DNA of 64,000 nucleotides from Staphylotrichum longicolle. Its lineage: Eukaryota; Ascomycota; Sordariomycetes; Sordariales; Chaetomiaceae. This document shows positions 43,843 through 56,717 of the stretch, in pieces; the stretch's first letter is position 1, and the number at the start of each line of letters is the position of its first letter. A model generated the notes under the pieces. That model was not told the origin of the DNA, made no database searches, and saw nothing but the letters and a program-made list of their open reading frames with translations. Position numbers and translations under genes: made by a program. The stretch is from positions 2,852,001 through 2,916,000 of the forward strand of contig JAHCVI010000002.1 of NCBI GenBank assembly GCA_019096155.1, in the 5' to 3' direction.

Positions 43843-45048
43843 CTACACCTTCGCATTCACCACGGGCACGACCTGCGAGGCGACCGTGCCCACCGGCCTC
43901 TCCACAAACTCCATGATCCCCTCCACGATGCTCTTACGTGCCGGCTCGCTCGCGACCTTCTTGCCCGCCAGATAGTTCAGCCACAGCGCCCTCGAGACAC
44001 GCTCGTCCTCCACCACGCCAATCAGCTGCCGCCCCGCGGCGCGCCCTTCCTTCTTGTTGGCGCCCGCGTCGTACGCGATGCTCAGCCGCCCCGTCTCGTC
44101 GCGCACGAGCAGCAGCTCCTTGCGCTTGGGCACGGTGCCGCGGTTGAAGACGGCGCGGAACTGACGCATCGCCTCGCCGAACGTGTCGTCGGCCATGGTC
44201 GCGGGCCCGGCCTTGGCCTGGATGGCGCGCACGAAGCCGTCGCGCAGGTGGTGGAAGTCGGTGTCGCGCACGGGGATCACGCGGAACGCCGACCGCGCGG
44301 GGATGCCCGCGGCCAGCAGCTCGTCCCAGGTGGCCTCGCCCTCGGCCGGGTCGAGGAGCGCCGCGCGCAGCTCCTCGCGCTCGCCCGGCACGAGCGTCGT
44401 CGCGATCGGGTTGACCTTCTTGGTGAGCGCATTCTGGAGGGCTGCGATGTCCGACGTCGCGATGTAGTAGCCGACGACGTAGACCTGGAGGTTGACGAAG
44501 GTGACGGTGCGTAGGCCGAGGCCCACAAGGGTGTACTCGGTGGTGCCGGTGGGGGTGGTGATCGTTTGGGTGGTGAGGGTCTCGGGAGCGTCAGGGGTGG
44601 TTGCGGTTATGGGTGCCGTGTAGGCGGGCAGGTCGAGGGTGCGTGGGAAGGTCGGGACCGTGCTGTTGCCTGTCGGCACGATCTCGCGACCGTCTTCGTC
44701 GTGGACCACTACTTTGCGGTCGGCAGCGTTCGGCGCATTCAGCGGGTCTGTCGACGGGAGGCTGGTGTCGAGCTTGGCGGGCTTGGACAGCTCGACCTTG
44801 AGCTTCCATGCCGTGTAGATGAAGGAGACAACGCCGGCGATTGTTCCGCACCAGAGGAAGATCTGCCGGTTGCGATAGTATTCCTCTGTTTGCTGCGAGA
44901 TTCGCCGGACATCGAGATTTTCGACAGCGCGGCCTGATGGCTTCTGTTTCCGGGAGAAGAGCGTCCGGCGCGGGACGGAGACTCGGATCATGGACGGGGT
45001 GGCTGTCGGAGGCCGGGCCAACCGGCGCAATGCTGCTTGCCGGAACAT
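43843..45048 (-). CDS. Aim18/Aim46-type mitochondrial chalcone isomerase-fold protein
   Basis: A single 401-residue frame. The Arg-rich, acid-free N-terminus (MFRQAALRRLARPPTATPS) looks like a mitochondrial presequence. A membrane segment follows at about 64-82 (IFLWCGTIAGVVSFIYTAWKL), then a spacer and the chalcone-isomerase-like domain from about 160 onward. The latter includes EYTLVGLGLRTVTFVNLQVYVVGYYIA and the C-terminal FNRGTVPKRKELLLVRD and RVSRALWLNYLAGKKV. Fungal members (Aim18, Aim46 in yeast) are inner-membrane haem-binding relatives without flavonoid isomerase activity. The domain order fits well. The 3' end converges on the glutaredoxin gene with about 240 bases between. Confidence 0.85.
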   Translation of the reverse strand: MFRQAALRRLARPPTATPSMIRVSVPRRTLFSRKQKPSGRAVENLDVRRISQQTEEYYRNRQIFLWCGTIAGVVSFIYTAWKLKVELSKPAKLDTSLPSTDPLNAPNAADRKVVVHDEDGREIVPTGNSTVPTFPRTLDLPAYTAPITATTPDAPETLTTQTITTPTGTTEYTLVGLGLRTVTFVNLQVYVVGYYIATSDIAALQNALTKKVNPIATTLVPGEREELRAALLDPAEGEATWDELLAAGIPARSAFRVIPVRDTDFHHLRDGFVRAIQAKAGPATMADDTFGEAMRQFRAVFNRGTVPKRKELLLVRDETGRLSIAYDAGANKKEGRAAGRQLIGVVEDERVSRALWLNYLAGKKVASEPARKSIVEGIMEFVERPVGTVASQVVPVVNAKV

Positions 45049-46780
45049 GGTGAGGTTAGTGTGATTTGTTGCTGAAACACAAGTCGGCTTGTCTCTCGTT
45101 CAATTCGGCGTTGAATCCGAGTCGCCCGCATGAGGTGGTCGTGGTGAATTGATGGCCTGGCCCCGCTCCGGTGCATGGAAAGTCGGGTCGGATGATGGTG
45201 CATCGGATCAATCACCGAAGCTGCACCAAAAATCGACAATTGACATCATGCCATGTCGCCCAGCCTTGCCAAGAACCCGAGGTCACCACTTCAGGTTGTC
45301 AATCCCCAGTTGCTGCAAGCACCGATGATCAGCCGAGATGCGAGTCCTTCTCATGTCTTCAACTCGCGAAGCCGAATAACTCCATGTGTCACGTTTCGCT
45401 GATGGTAAGATTGCGGTGGTGCGGGAAGTATGGGGTCAACTGTGCTCTTCTCTTCTCTGTCTGCAAGTGCGCGAGCCTCGTGTGTGAGTTGAATATGGCA
45501 TGTCAAATGCATCACGGCCTTCAATAGAGCAACCTGGAATCGTCGAGCGCCCCGACACACAAAGTTTTTGCCTTTGCCCGAGACTTTGCATCGCCCTCGG
45601 ACATTATGAGTTATTCTTAAACTCTCTTTTCTATCTCAATGACTCAAGATTTGTTGGCGCTTGTCTTTCTGATGCAAGGACCGAGGACAGGAAAGTCTGA
45701 GCGCATCCGCCGACTTGATCCAGTTGGACGATGCGTTTTGATTCAGATGTCGCGTCGAGATTACCTGGCTGTCAGACGCCATTTTCTCGGATGACGTTTA
45801 CGGAGTGCGTGGCCCATGAGACCTGGATGGACCAACGCATCCATGGAGTTGCAGATCGTCAACACTTATGTATTGTTGATGGAGTTCGTCAGTCTTTACA
45901 GATCGGTGGCCCACAATCCCGACCGCCGATTGAAGGGCACCCAAATCAACCAGCCGAGAACGCGTGACGCCAACGTCACATGCTCTGACGGCCATTTGCG
46001 GCCAAGCGTCCTAGGACTTGCATAGATGTGATTATTGGACATGTCAATAACAGACAACATCGAGGCAAGCAGACAGCAGAGTTGCGATATAGATATGTTT
46101 GGGCTTAGAGATGGTCTGGCGGATGGTCAACGAGAATGTGCCGTCGTCTCCACAATGACCTCTGAAATGGGTCGGATCGCTTAGCGTCTCAGTCGCCCTG
46201 CCGCGCCGCCTTGCGCCTGCAGCTGCCAACCAGCTCGAGTCCTTGGGCTTGCCAAGTTTTGGCCTCCATCCCATCACATCACAGGCACAAGGACCTACAG
46301 AATGCCCGCGCCAGCTGATCCATAGAAGTTGGGCACATCGTAGTGACACATCAGGCCCGTTCACCAAAAGGCAGTTATTAGCATTTCATCTCGCTCGCCT
46401 TACTTGTTGTCTTCTTCGCCCCAAAACTTTAATCAAACTGGAAATCCCTTGGCCGCTTCCCAGTTCCTCAACTCTTGTCACTGACACCGACCGACCCCAC
46501 TGCTCTGGCTGGTGCCCTTCTGCCTGCCCAACCAGCTCCCGTCATCTTCCCACTGGCAACGCCCCAGGCTATTTTGGGCCCACCATCTCTTGCTCTGTCA
46601 GCTCAGCCTGACCCCTGCTGCTTAATCACAATTGACAGCCCCCGGTCGCGCCAACAGCCCACTCCACATCCCACATCAACTGTCGCTGTTGATCGCCTCC
46701 CCTCACTAACTCTTTCCCCACATCAATCACAACAGTCCGCGTGCTGCGCTGCGGAGCTGTCACCGCAACACCCTGGAACC
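45049..46780. other. Divergent promoter region Aim18-type / GRR1
   Basis: About 1.7 kb without a separate gene. The GRR1 frame is open upstream from 46475 (in-frame ATG), probably as 5' leader. Nothing else is recognised. Confidence 0.45.
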
Positions 46781-49270
46781 ATGAGACAAGCCGCTTCCAT
46801 CGACATTATGGCCGGCTCGCTGACGGCGCCGGGCGCCCTCAGCGACCTCGAAGACAACGAAACCCCCCGACGACGACCACCGCAAGACTCGCGCTCAACC
46901 TCGTCCGCGAGTTCCCCAGTGCCTCCCGACAACGAAGAGTCCGACTTCTTCCATGGCGCCAACGACTCGCAGTCCTCGCTCGGCGTCCCGAACATCCAAG
47001 ACATGCAGGTCACCGACGAGTGCCTCCCGCCCGTCCAGCGGCTACCCAACGAGATACAGATGGCCATCTTCGGCAAGCTCAGCAGCACGTCGGATCTCCT
47101 GCACGTCATCTTGACCTGCAAGCGATGGTCCCGCAACGCCGTCGAGATTCTTTGGCACCGCCCCTCGTGCTCGACATGGAAGAACCACGAGTCCATATGC
47201 CAAACTCTCAGCCTCGAAAGTCCCTACTTCTCGTACCGCGACTTCGTTCGCCGCCTGAACCTGACCACTCTCGCCGACCGCCTCAGCGATGGCAGCGTCA
47301 TGCCCTTGGCCGGATGCAAACGTATCGAGCGCCTGACTCTTACAGGGTGCACAAACCTGACGGATTCCGGACTCATCGCGCTCGTGACCAACAGCAGCCA
47401 GCTCTACTCCCTCGACATTTCCCTGGATCCGTCCAAGACGGACACGATCCAGCATGACCACATTACCGAGGCTTCCATCGACGCCGTCACCGAGAACTGC
47501 CCCCGGCTGCAGGGCTTGAACATTTCCGGCTGCCAACGGATATCCAGCGAGAGCCTGGCCCGGCTTGCCCAACGGTGCAAGTCGATCAAGAGAGTCGGTG
47601 ATCCTTGTTGCCCCGCGATGCTGCGTGCTGGTATGCTAACTTTCTGCCACAGCTAAAACTCAACGATTGCAATCAGGTCCAAAACGATGCCGTTCTTTCG
47701 TTTGCCGAAAACTGCCCCAACATCCTCGAGATCGACCTTCAGCAGTGCCGACTCGTCGGTAACGAAGCAGTGACTGCACTCTTCGCCAAAGGCCGAGCGC
47801 TCCGGGAGGTCCGGCTGGCTGGTTGCGATCTGGTTGACGATTCCGCCTTCCTTTCGCTCTCGCCCTCTAGGACTTTTGAGCAGCTACGAATTCTCGATCT
47901 CAGCTCGACCTTGGGAATCACCGACAGCGCCATCGAGAAGATCATTGACATGGCCCCACGGCTTAGGAACCTGGTGCTGCAAAAGTGCCGCAACCTCACG
48001 GACGCTGCCGTCTATGCCATCTCGCGGCTCGGCAAGAACTTGCACTTTCTGCACATGGGACACTGCGGCCTCATCACGGATGATGGTGTCAAGCGCCTCG
48101 TATCAATGTGCAACAGGATTCGCTACATCGACCTTGGCTGCTGCGTCAACCTGACCGACGATTCGGTCACAAGGCTTGCTACTCTCCCCAAGCTGAAGCG
48201 GATTGGGCTTGTCAAGTGTGCCAATATCACAGATATCAGTGTCATAGCCCTCGCGAACGCCAACCGCCGACCTCGAGTGCGTAGGGACGACTATGGTCAG
48301 CTGGTTGTGGGAGAATATACCACCAGCCAGAGCTGCTTGGAGCGGGTTCATTTGAGTTATTGCACCAACTTAACACAGCAGGTGAGCGAGCATCCCCCTT
48401 CCCCTTGGCGCACCATTCGTCCTGTGCTGACACGTATCTTCAGAGCATCATCCGGCTGCTCAACTCTTGCCCCCGTTTGACCCACCTTAGCTTGACGGGA
48501 GTCCAAGCGTTTCTTCGCGAGGACCTTGAAAAGTTCTCCCGTCCCGCACCGCGAGGTAAGGATGTTTTGGTTGTTCATTCTAGCAAAGTTCGACTAACTC
48601 CCATCCTTCAGAGTTCACGGATCACCAAAGATCAGTTTTCTGCGTCTTCTCCGGCCAGGGGGTCGTCAACCTGCGCAAGCACTTCAACCGAATCATCGCG
48701 GCAGAGGACTCTCGGCGTACCGGGAGGCCGACGAGCAGTGAGCCTTTCCCTCCTCTGGTGCCCGTTAACGCCGGGTTCGGCGGTGGCAACCCGGGGCCGC
48801 AAGGCGAGGGCAATGTTCCCGAGGATGGGATGGTCATCGACACACATCCACCCGCACAAGCCGGCATAGCGCCGGACGCGCCTTGGGCGGAACAGCCTCT
48901 CCCTCTGACCTCGGACAACCCTTTCTCGTTTGCTTATGTGGCGACGCACCCGCCCTTCGCCCCTGTGTGGCTCCCATGGCCCGAAGACCCTGCGACGACG
49001 GGGGAGGGATCCGCAACGCCGCAGGAAAACCTGCCAGCGGGCGAAGCAGTTGGTGATGAGAATGGGGATGCCGCCCAAGTCGGCGCTGGCAGCACCAGCG
49101 GAGCTGTTGCAGCTTCGACATCAGCTGACGCACATACAGACGGTCCAGGCGACATGTCGCCCATACCCACCGCCATGATCGACATATCGAGCGCGCCCGA
49201 CGCAAATGGCAATTTTGTGACGCCGCAGAACCAACAGATGCCGCCTCCTGGGGGATCTGGAGGGCCGTGA
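46781..49270 (+). CDS. GRR1: F-box/leucine-rich repeat protein GRR1 (SCF substrate receptor)
   Basis: Four exons (46781-47593, 47653-48381, 48444-48555, 48612-49270) encode 770 residues. An F-box lies at about 86-130 (LPNEIQMAIFGKLSSTSDLL, then TCKRWSRNAVEILWHRP). It is followed by about a dozen cysteine-type leucine-rich repeats (LTLTGCTNLTDSGLIALV, LVLQKCRNLTDAAVYAIS, IDLGCCVNLTDDSVTRLA). The C-terminal 200 residues are Pro/Gly/Ser/Ala-rich and disordered. Grr1 links substrates such as cyclins and nutrient-signalling proteins to the SCF ubiquitin ligase. The first intron has an unusual donor (GTCGGT) but a good branch site and acceptor, and the join KSIKR-LKLNDC is conserved. Upstream in-frame ATGs, the first at 46475, leave the start open. 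Confidence 0.92.
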
Positions 49271-52204
49271 AAGGAAACGCTGGCTTTTTGCTCAACTTTA
49301 TCTGTGTTTTTCCACTGGCATGGGATTGCTTGGTCTTTTGCTTGCTTAGCTTGCTCCCCTTGGGGAACTGGGAAATGGGACACGAAGGAACATGGATACC
49401 CCCGGACGATTATCACGGTCTTGCGTTTGGCGGACAGATGTTTTTTTCCCCTTCTCCTCTGTCAGTCATGGCTTTCTAGACACGCGCTTACCTTTTCCTA
49501 CTCTCATCTTTGCAGTTGATAAATATCTTGTCGGTCTGGGGGCCTGCGTAGTACGCATATTTTTGGGGCTGGACGGATAGGGGGTTATGAGAAGGACGAT
49601 GGGAGCCCAAGGGTGGCGGAGGGTTTGTGAAGGTTGGTGTTTCGCCGTTGCCTCCCGGCGTGGTGTGATGTAGGGTTTACTGGTATTACAGCACAGCACA
49701 GCACAGGATTTCCTTATTCTTCTTCCTTTTTTTTTCCTTTGCTTTACTCAGCGGTCATATTGCATTTTTGGGAATGGGACGGGATGGCTGGTGCACGAGG
49801 GGTGATTTATGAGTTGATGAGTGGGATAGGGGGGGCAATGAAGGAATGAAGGGGAGGGTTGGTAACCTGGAACCTCGGGAGGCAGGCATGGCGTGCTGCC
49901 TATGGATTGTTCGCGATAGACTTGAAATGGTATTCTTTTCTTGGTTTTGAACCGCATTTGATGATGGGGCGAAGGAGAAACTGCACCGACCGGTGTCATG
50001 ATGTGCTGGAGGAGTTGCTTTCCGTTGAGTGCTGGTCTGTGGACTGGTGAAGGCTCTTCGTCCCGGCCCGGCATCTGAAAGTGCGGGTTTCGCTGCAGTG
50101 AGGTGAGGTCATCGTCGCCTTGGCTGTCTCGCCTACCTTGACATGATGAATGCAGAGGATCATCATCCGAACCTTGCCACTCCCGTCGGAAATCTCATCG
50201 CGGAAAATTCATAACGGTGTTCGGTGGAAACGATATCAAAAAACCACCCCCAAAATCGATTTTGTCGTGTTGGTGAAAGCCGAAAGAAAACGGAGTGGGT
50301 GGTGCTGGTTGGGGATGTTGGGAGGCCTCCTGAGCCCCAAAGACTGCTGCTGGGACTGGAGGATCGGGCTTTCCACTCACCATTGGTCTTGGCTATGCAA
50401 CGAGTCAGGGAACTGAAGACAAATGACAATGGCAAGTGCCGGCAGGGGGTGGATTTCCCGGTCTGGAAAACCGCAGGATTTAGCTAATACTGCAGGGTCG
50501 GTGCAGGGCGGTTGGGGTATTGGGTGAGGTTGGCGATGTGACGAGGGAGGAGCTCCTGATGGGGGATTGGATTGTATCGGCACGTTACGAGAAATGCCCC
50601 TTCACCTCGGGCAAGTACCGCAGACTGCAAACAGGGGCAACACGAGGGAGACTGGCATCCACTCGAGGTGGATGGGCCCCAAATCCGGTCCTCCGTCACA
50701 AACTGAGCGAGATGGAATGGCCATCGGGCCTGCTGGAGCGCGGTGGAGGCCGCTCTGACTTCCAACTGCGTTAGCGTTTTACCTAGAGGTACATGGAGGC
50801 ACAGCCGGCCGGGTGTTTTGATGTGTAGATGGCATGGGGGTCAAGTGGATGGTTGGGGGCGATTTGCATGCATCATGATCGAAAGACCTGTTTGTGCTCA
50901 CGGACAAGGCCCCGGGAGCATTTTTGGTTGGCTGTGCATGCGGCCCTGGTTTTGATCGGGGAATTGGAAGCAGGAGGCTGTGCTGGCAGTCACTTGTTTC
51001 CTGTGGGGACGGCATCGACCCAAGGGCTCTGCAGCAGAGTGGCCCCGGGGATCCTTCCGGGGAAAGCTTAATCTGACCATGTTCCTGATAGCAGGTGGCC
51101 AAAGCTCCTGCCACAGGCCAATTATGAGCCATTTTCCCTCGCCTGTTACTGCACTACCGAGCGCCGCATCGTGCCTGCTGGTCTTCTGGGCCTCCTTTGT
51201 GTCCCAATCGGGCAACTTCGCTCGAGGCACCGTAAGCTGCTCGATGCTCCTTCCAGTCTTCTCCATCGCATCCACTGCACTAGTTTCGGCTTGTTTTTCG
51301 TCAGGTCGTGTCGATTTTCTCTTCTCACCGTGTTGGCAGTGGCACTGAGCCATTTTCCGACTGGCTTGTGAAAGCCCCATTTCTTACGTTATTCTTGAGC
51401 CGTTTTGCCTTTGTTTGTGTTTTGCACAGAGCGGGCTGCCGGCATGGCAGTGGATCACCGCCATCGTTGGGTCCAAAGAAACATCGCAGTACCTCGCCAA
51501 GTCCTGCAGCAAGGTTAGAAGTGACCAATTCTATCTGGCGAGGACGGTCCCACACCCGACGGCTCCAACCACATCTCTTTCATCGAGTGTAGTTTCAGAC
51601 TCCGCCAACCTCTCTCAATCCGGGCAGGCAGCTCGCGGGCCCCCACAGGTATGGAAGGGCCACGGCTACATGTCGCTACCAGAAGACACCCTTTGGGCTT
51701 TGACGGGACAGTTCTGGGGTCTGCTGTGCCAATCTGGTTTGGCCTGGCTCCAGTTGCCCCTGTGATCATGCCCCCCTGGAGGCATCTTGGCATGCAATGA
51801 ATGTTGGACATGTCGGAATCTGCCCGTGATTTGTGCCCATGGCCGCCCAGCGCGTCTAACTGGGCGGGTGTCTTGAGGGTTGCATCCCCACCGTGATCTG
51901 CACACTGCCCGCCAGTACCAAAGAAGACTTCCCGAACAGATGGGCGTTCACCAGGGCCCTCATGTTCCCCCGTTGTCTGGAGCACCCGGCTGGCATGGGT
52001 GATGGACGAGAGGCACGGGATACGAGCATGGAGCACTGCCTCTCCCCAGCAGATCAGTGCTTCATAAGTCCTCCCGACCCCTTTGTCTACACTCCTCGAC
52101 TCCGTGCTGCCTCTCTCTTACCAGCTGAGGTCTGCCTTGAGCTTGACTCGCTGCTCTTTCTCGTAACTTAGTGGCTATCGACTTGCAATACCTGAACCGT
52201 CAAG
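49271..52204. other. Long intergenic stretch
   Basis: Nearly 3 kb between GRR1 and the P-type ATPase, both on the plus strand. It includes the GRR1 3' untranslated region and the ATPase promoter. Frames up to about 175 codons on both strands have no recognised domain. Confidence 0.45.
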
Positions 52205-55200
52205 ATGGACGAAAAACCGCCGCTCTCGACCACTACCCGCGCGCCAGCGGTCCGCTGGAGGATGGAGGACCTCGAGGGCCAGCAGGCGCAACCTGTTGCC
52301 CGTCCTGCCCTCCAACGCGCCAGATCTCACGGCTCCATGTCCATCCACAGTGTCCGCTCAAACTCCGGTGTTGACCCTGCTGCGGCGCTGCCGATTCAGT
52401 ATCGGACCGTGTAAGTGCCCTTGATTTTGGCTCAAACTCCCCTGGCCGCCGTTGCAGAGGCAACACCAGGCAACGTTGCTAACTAAGGTTTGTCTCATCC
52501 AGCTCCATCGATATCGACGATTACAAGCGCAAGACCGAACTTGCCAACAAGATCCAGAAGGGCACCACAGCTGGTCTGTTGCCCCATCGCCCATTCACTC
52601 AGGCTAGCACTGATGGCCAAAACACACAGACCTTGCCGACCTGGAATGGCACAGCATTGCTGCAGATGACGCTGTCCGACGCTTGTCAACTTCTGTCAAG
52701 CAAGGCCTATCCCAGGACCAGATCAAGCGGAGATCCGAAGAGTTCGGCAAGAACATGCCTGCACCTCCAGAGACTCATCGCCTCAAAGAGTGGTTTGGAT
52801 ACTTCTTTAAAGGCTTCGGAGCTATTCTCCTCGTCGGCGCCGTCCTTGTCTTCATCGCATGGCGACCCCTCGGCAATCCCCCGGCGCCGGCCAACCTTGC
52901 CCTGGCAATCGTTCTGGTTGTCGTATTTCTCATTCAGGCCGCTTTTAACATGTGGCAGGACTGGTCATCGGCACGTGTCATGGCGTCCATCAAGAACATG
53001 ATTCCGGAGGAGTGCCTGGCCATCCGGGATGGTGTCCAGGTCTCCGTCATGGCGGCTGACATTGTCCCCGGAGACGTTCTGCTCATCAAGGCTGGAAACA
53101 AGGTCCCCGCTGATGTCCGATTTGTTGAGGTATCGGCCGACACCAAGTTTGACCGCTCGATCCTTACAGGTAAAGAAGTGGTGCTCGCACAACGATGCGT
53201 CCAACATGGCTAACTCGGATGCACCAGGCGAATCGTTCCCCTTGGCCGCGACCGTCGATTGCACTGACCAGAACTATCTCGAAACCAAGAATATCGGTCT
53301 TCAGGGCACCCACTGCTCCTCGGGCACTTGCACGGGCGTCGTCGTCGCCACTGGTGGCCGGACCGTCTTCGGCCGCATCGCCAAGCTCACCAATGAGCCC
53401 AAGAAGGGGCTGACTCCGATTGAGCGCGAGGTCCTTAACTTTGTTTACATCATTTGCTCCATCATGTTTACCATGATCGTGGTTGTCGTTGTTATTTGGT
53501 ACGGAGAACACAGGCCCCCTTTCTCGCTTGACACACCAGCTCACCTGACATGATAACTAGGGCTGCCTGGCTGAGGAGAGATTACCCCGACTGGATCAGC
53601 GTCCCAAACCTTATAATCTCCTGCGTCTCGGTCGCTGTCGCCTTCATTCCCGAAGGTCTTCCCGTTGCCACCACTGCCTCTCTGACCATTGCTGCCAACA
53701 TGATGAAGAAGAACAAGGTGCTCTGCAAGTCGCTCAAGACCGTCGAGACACTCGGCACTGTGTCGGTGATCTGCTCCGACAAGACGGGCACATTGACCGA
53801 GAACAAGATGGTGGTAACTGACTGTGCAGTCGGCCTCCAGTCCATGGAAGCAGACCGGGCACGCGACTCCCTTGTTGCGGACCGTGCCAAGGTGGGCAAA
53901 CAAGGGAGCAACGCCATCGAACAGCTGCGGAGCGTTGCTGGCCTTTGCAATGCCGGAGAGTTCGACGCTGCGACGCAGCACCTGCCTCTTGCCACGCGAA
54001 AGATCCACGGCGATGCCACTGACCAGGCCATTCTTCGTTTTGCTGAGAGTCTGGGCCCTGTTTCTGAGCTGAAGCGTTGCTGGACCACCAAGTACAACCT
54101 CGCCTTCAACAGCAAGAACAAGTTCATGATTAGAGTTCTCGCCTCTGTAAACCCAGAGGGGTTGGGTGTTGCCTTGCCTAGAGGCACCGCGGCTGTTTTT
54201 GAGCCGAGTGACATGTAAGGTGCTCTCCTTTCTGCCCTTGAGCCCACGCTAACCATTCCTCAGGCTTCTCACCATCAAGGGAGCACCTGAGATCCTCCTC
54301 CAGCGTTGCACCAACTACATCAACTCTTCAGGCGTTGCCGTGCCTCTCGACGCCGGGGCGCGAGAGGCCGTCGACAAGATCAAGAATGGCTGGTCCTCTC
54401 AAGGACGCCGTGCCTTACTTCTCGCCCACAAAGCCATCTCTCGATCCTCGATCACGCCGTCGCCCTTGTCTTCGGCGTTTGAAACCGAGATGCTCCAGCA
54501 GGCCAAGACCGGACTGACTCTTGTTGGGCTCGTGGCTATCATCGACCCTCCCCGCCCGGAGATACCGGAGGTCATCAAGACTCTGCGTGGCGCCCGCATC
54601 CGCATCTTCATGGTCACCGGCGACTTTGCCCTCACAGCCCAGGCCATCGCCCGGGAATGCGGCATCATAACCAACCCGAACCACACCGTCGCCGACGTCT
54701 CCGCCCTCTCGCGCGAACCAGCCGAGAAATCGTCCCTCAAGGGCGACGTTAAAGCGCTCGATAATGACTTCGACGAGCTGCCCAGGTCCATCGTCGTCAC
54801 TGGCCCGGACCTCATCACCCTCAACGAAGCCCAATGGGACGGGCTCGTCAGCGACTACACCGAAGTCGTGTTCGCACGCACCACGCCCGAGCAGAAGCTG
54901 CGCATCGTGCGCGAGTTGCAGGCGCGCGGCCACGTCGTTGGCATGACGGGCGACGGCGTCAACGACGCGCCCGCGCTGCGCACGGCGGATATTGGCATTG
55001 CGATCGGCGGCGGCAGTGACATTGCCGTTGAGGCGGCCGACATGGTTCTGCTCGAGTCCTTCTCCAGCATTGTCGAGGCTGTGCGCTTTGGGCGCGTCAT
55101 GTTTGACAATCTGAAGAAGACGATTGCGTATCTGCTCCCGGCGGGCAGCTTTAGCGAGTTCTGGCCGGTCATGACCAACCTCGCGTTTGGCATTCCGCAG

Positions 55201-55962
55201 ATTTTGAGCTCGTTCCTCATGATTGTTATCTGGTAAGCCCAGATCCTGTTTGTCTGGGATCGTGGAAAAGACTGTGGCTGACGGACTTGAAAGCTGTCTC
55301 ACCGATTGTCTTGCCGCCACTGCCCTTGCGTACGAGGCGCCCGAGGCCGATGTCCTGATGCGGCCGCCCCGTAGAGTCGGTGTCGACCGGCTCGTCGACT
55401 GGAAGTTTATCCTACAGACCTACGGCTTCGTTGGCATCCTCGAGACGGTCACGTCCTTTGCCATGTCGTACTGGTATCTCGAGCGCAACGGGATCCCCTT
55501 CAGCAAGATCTGGTGGGCCTTTGGCACACCTGAGGGCGTCGATGCGGACTACTACACGCAGAAGCTGAACGAGGCCAGCTCGATTTACTTTGTTACCCTC
55601 GTTGTCATGTACGTCAAGCCTTGCCATGCTCTCGGAGTTTTGCTAACCCGCTGTTGTTCAGGCAATGGTTCAATCTCCTCGCCGTCCGCACGCGCAGGCT
55701 GTCCATCTTCCAGCACCCGCCCCTGTTCAAGAAGGAGACGCGCAACTACTATCTCTTCCCGGCCATGTTGTTTGCTCTGGTGATGGCCTTTTTCTGGCTT
55801 TACATTCCACAGTTACAGGTTGTGCTGGGCACGGCAGAGGTTCCGGTTGAGTACTGGTTCTTGCCTATGGCATTTGGTGTGGGTGTTCTCCTGTTGGATG
55901 AGGGACGCAAGTTTTGTGTCAGGAAGTGGCCCAAGGGGATCTTTGCCAGGATAGCTTGGTGA
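52205..55962 (+). CDS. P-type cation-transporting ATPase (Na/K-type, class II)
   Basis: Eight exons (52205-52410, 52503-52573, 52630-53169, 53228-53498, 53561-54214, 54264-55232, 55294-55608, 55662-55962) encode 1108 residues. The N-terminal cation-ATPase domain leads to the TGES dephosphorylation motif, which is split by an intron at SILTG-ESF. The M4 motif IPEGLP (392-397) and the phosphorylation site CSDKTGTLTEN (Asp436) follow, then the hinge TGDGVNDAPA. The C-terminal transmembrane region contains CLTDCLAATALAYEAPEADV. Overall it matches the fungal sodium/potassium-transporting alpha-subunit-like group (class IIC) better than ENA or SERCA pumps. It probably exports or exchanges alkali cations across a membrane; the ion is not proven. 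The cytosolic N-terminus of about 70 residues is Arg/Ser-rich. Confidence 0.92.
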
Positions 55963-56717
55963 AGCGGCGAAGCGGCTAATAGGGGGGGACATTTTCTTGT
56001 CCTTTCTTTTTGCGCTCTCGGCCCTGATGTCGTCTTGGGTCAACGGCTTGGACATCAAAGGAGCCCTATTTGGCGATGTGGACACTTAATTCCACCACGA
56101 CTCTACTTCTCCATTATCCTATGCATTCCCAACGCGGAACGCGGCGCACAACTACAAACGGCCACGCATAGTTACGTTGCTCTAATCGTGTTGATGGTGA
56201 CATACATGGATGCAAGTCATGTCACCCCGACAACGACGCGTTTCTTCCTAGCAACAGACCTTGAATAAGTTTGTCTTCGCATGGGCGAAACGCCGGAAAT
56301 GCACGTATATGCGACAGATGGGGACAGGAAGTAGAATCACACCAACCAGAGAAAGCTTTCATGGTCATCTTCTGTTTACGGTGCATGTTTCTCGTCGAGG
56401 CGTCGCAGCTTTGCAGACAAGTCTTTTCGCCATGCACAGCACCTAGCGTTTGCCTCTTGCAGAACACAATCAGCCAGCTCCTGAGTCACCTTTAAATATG
56501 TGACCTCCCCTCAGCGAAACCTCCACTCTTGTCTCTTCCCATAATATCCAAGACTTTCAAGCAGTGTTGACCAAAAAGCTCTGGCTCAACCACACTCTTC
56601 GACTTGACCCCTCAGCCAGCTTCAATCCTCCTTGGCTGATTTAGTTGCCTCTTGGTAACCTTCGTTTTCTCTTGGCCGTCATCCATCTTGGCCATTTGTA
56701 AAGATAATAACTCCAGC
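55963..56717. other. Intergenic
   Basis: Between the ATPase stop and the SRR1-like start. It contains no recognised gene or RNA. Confidence 0.5.
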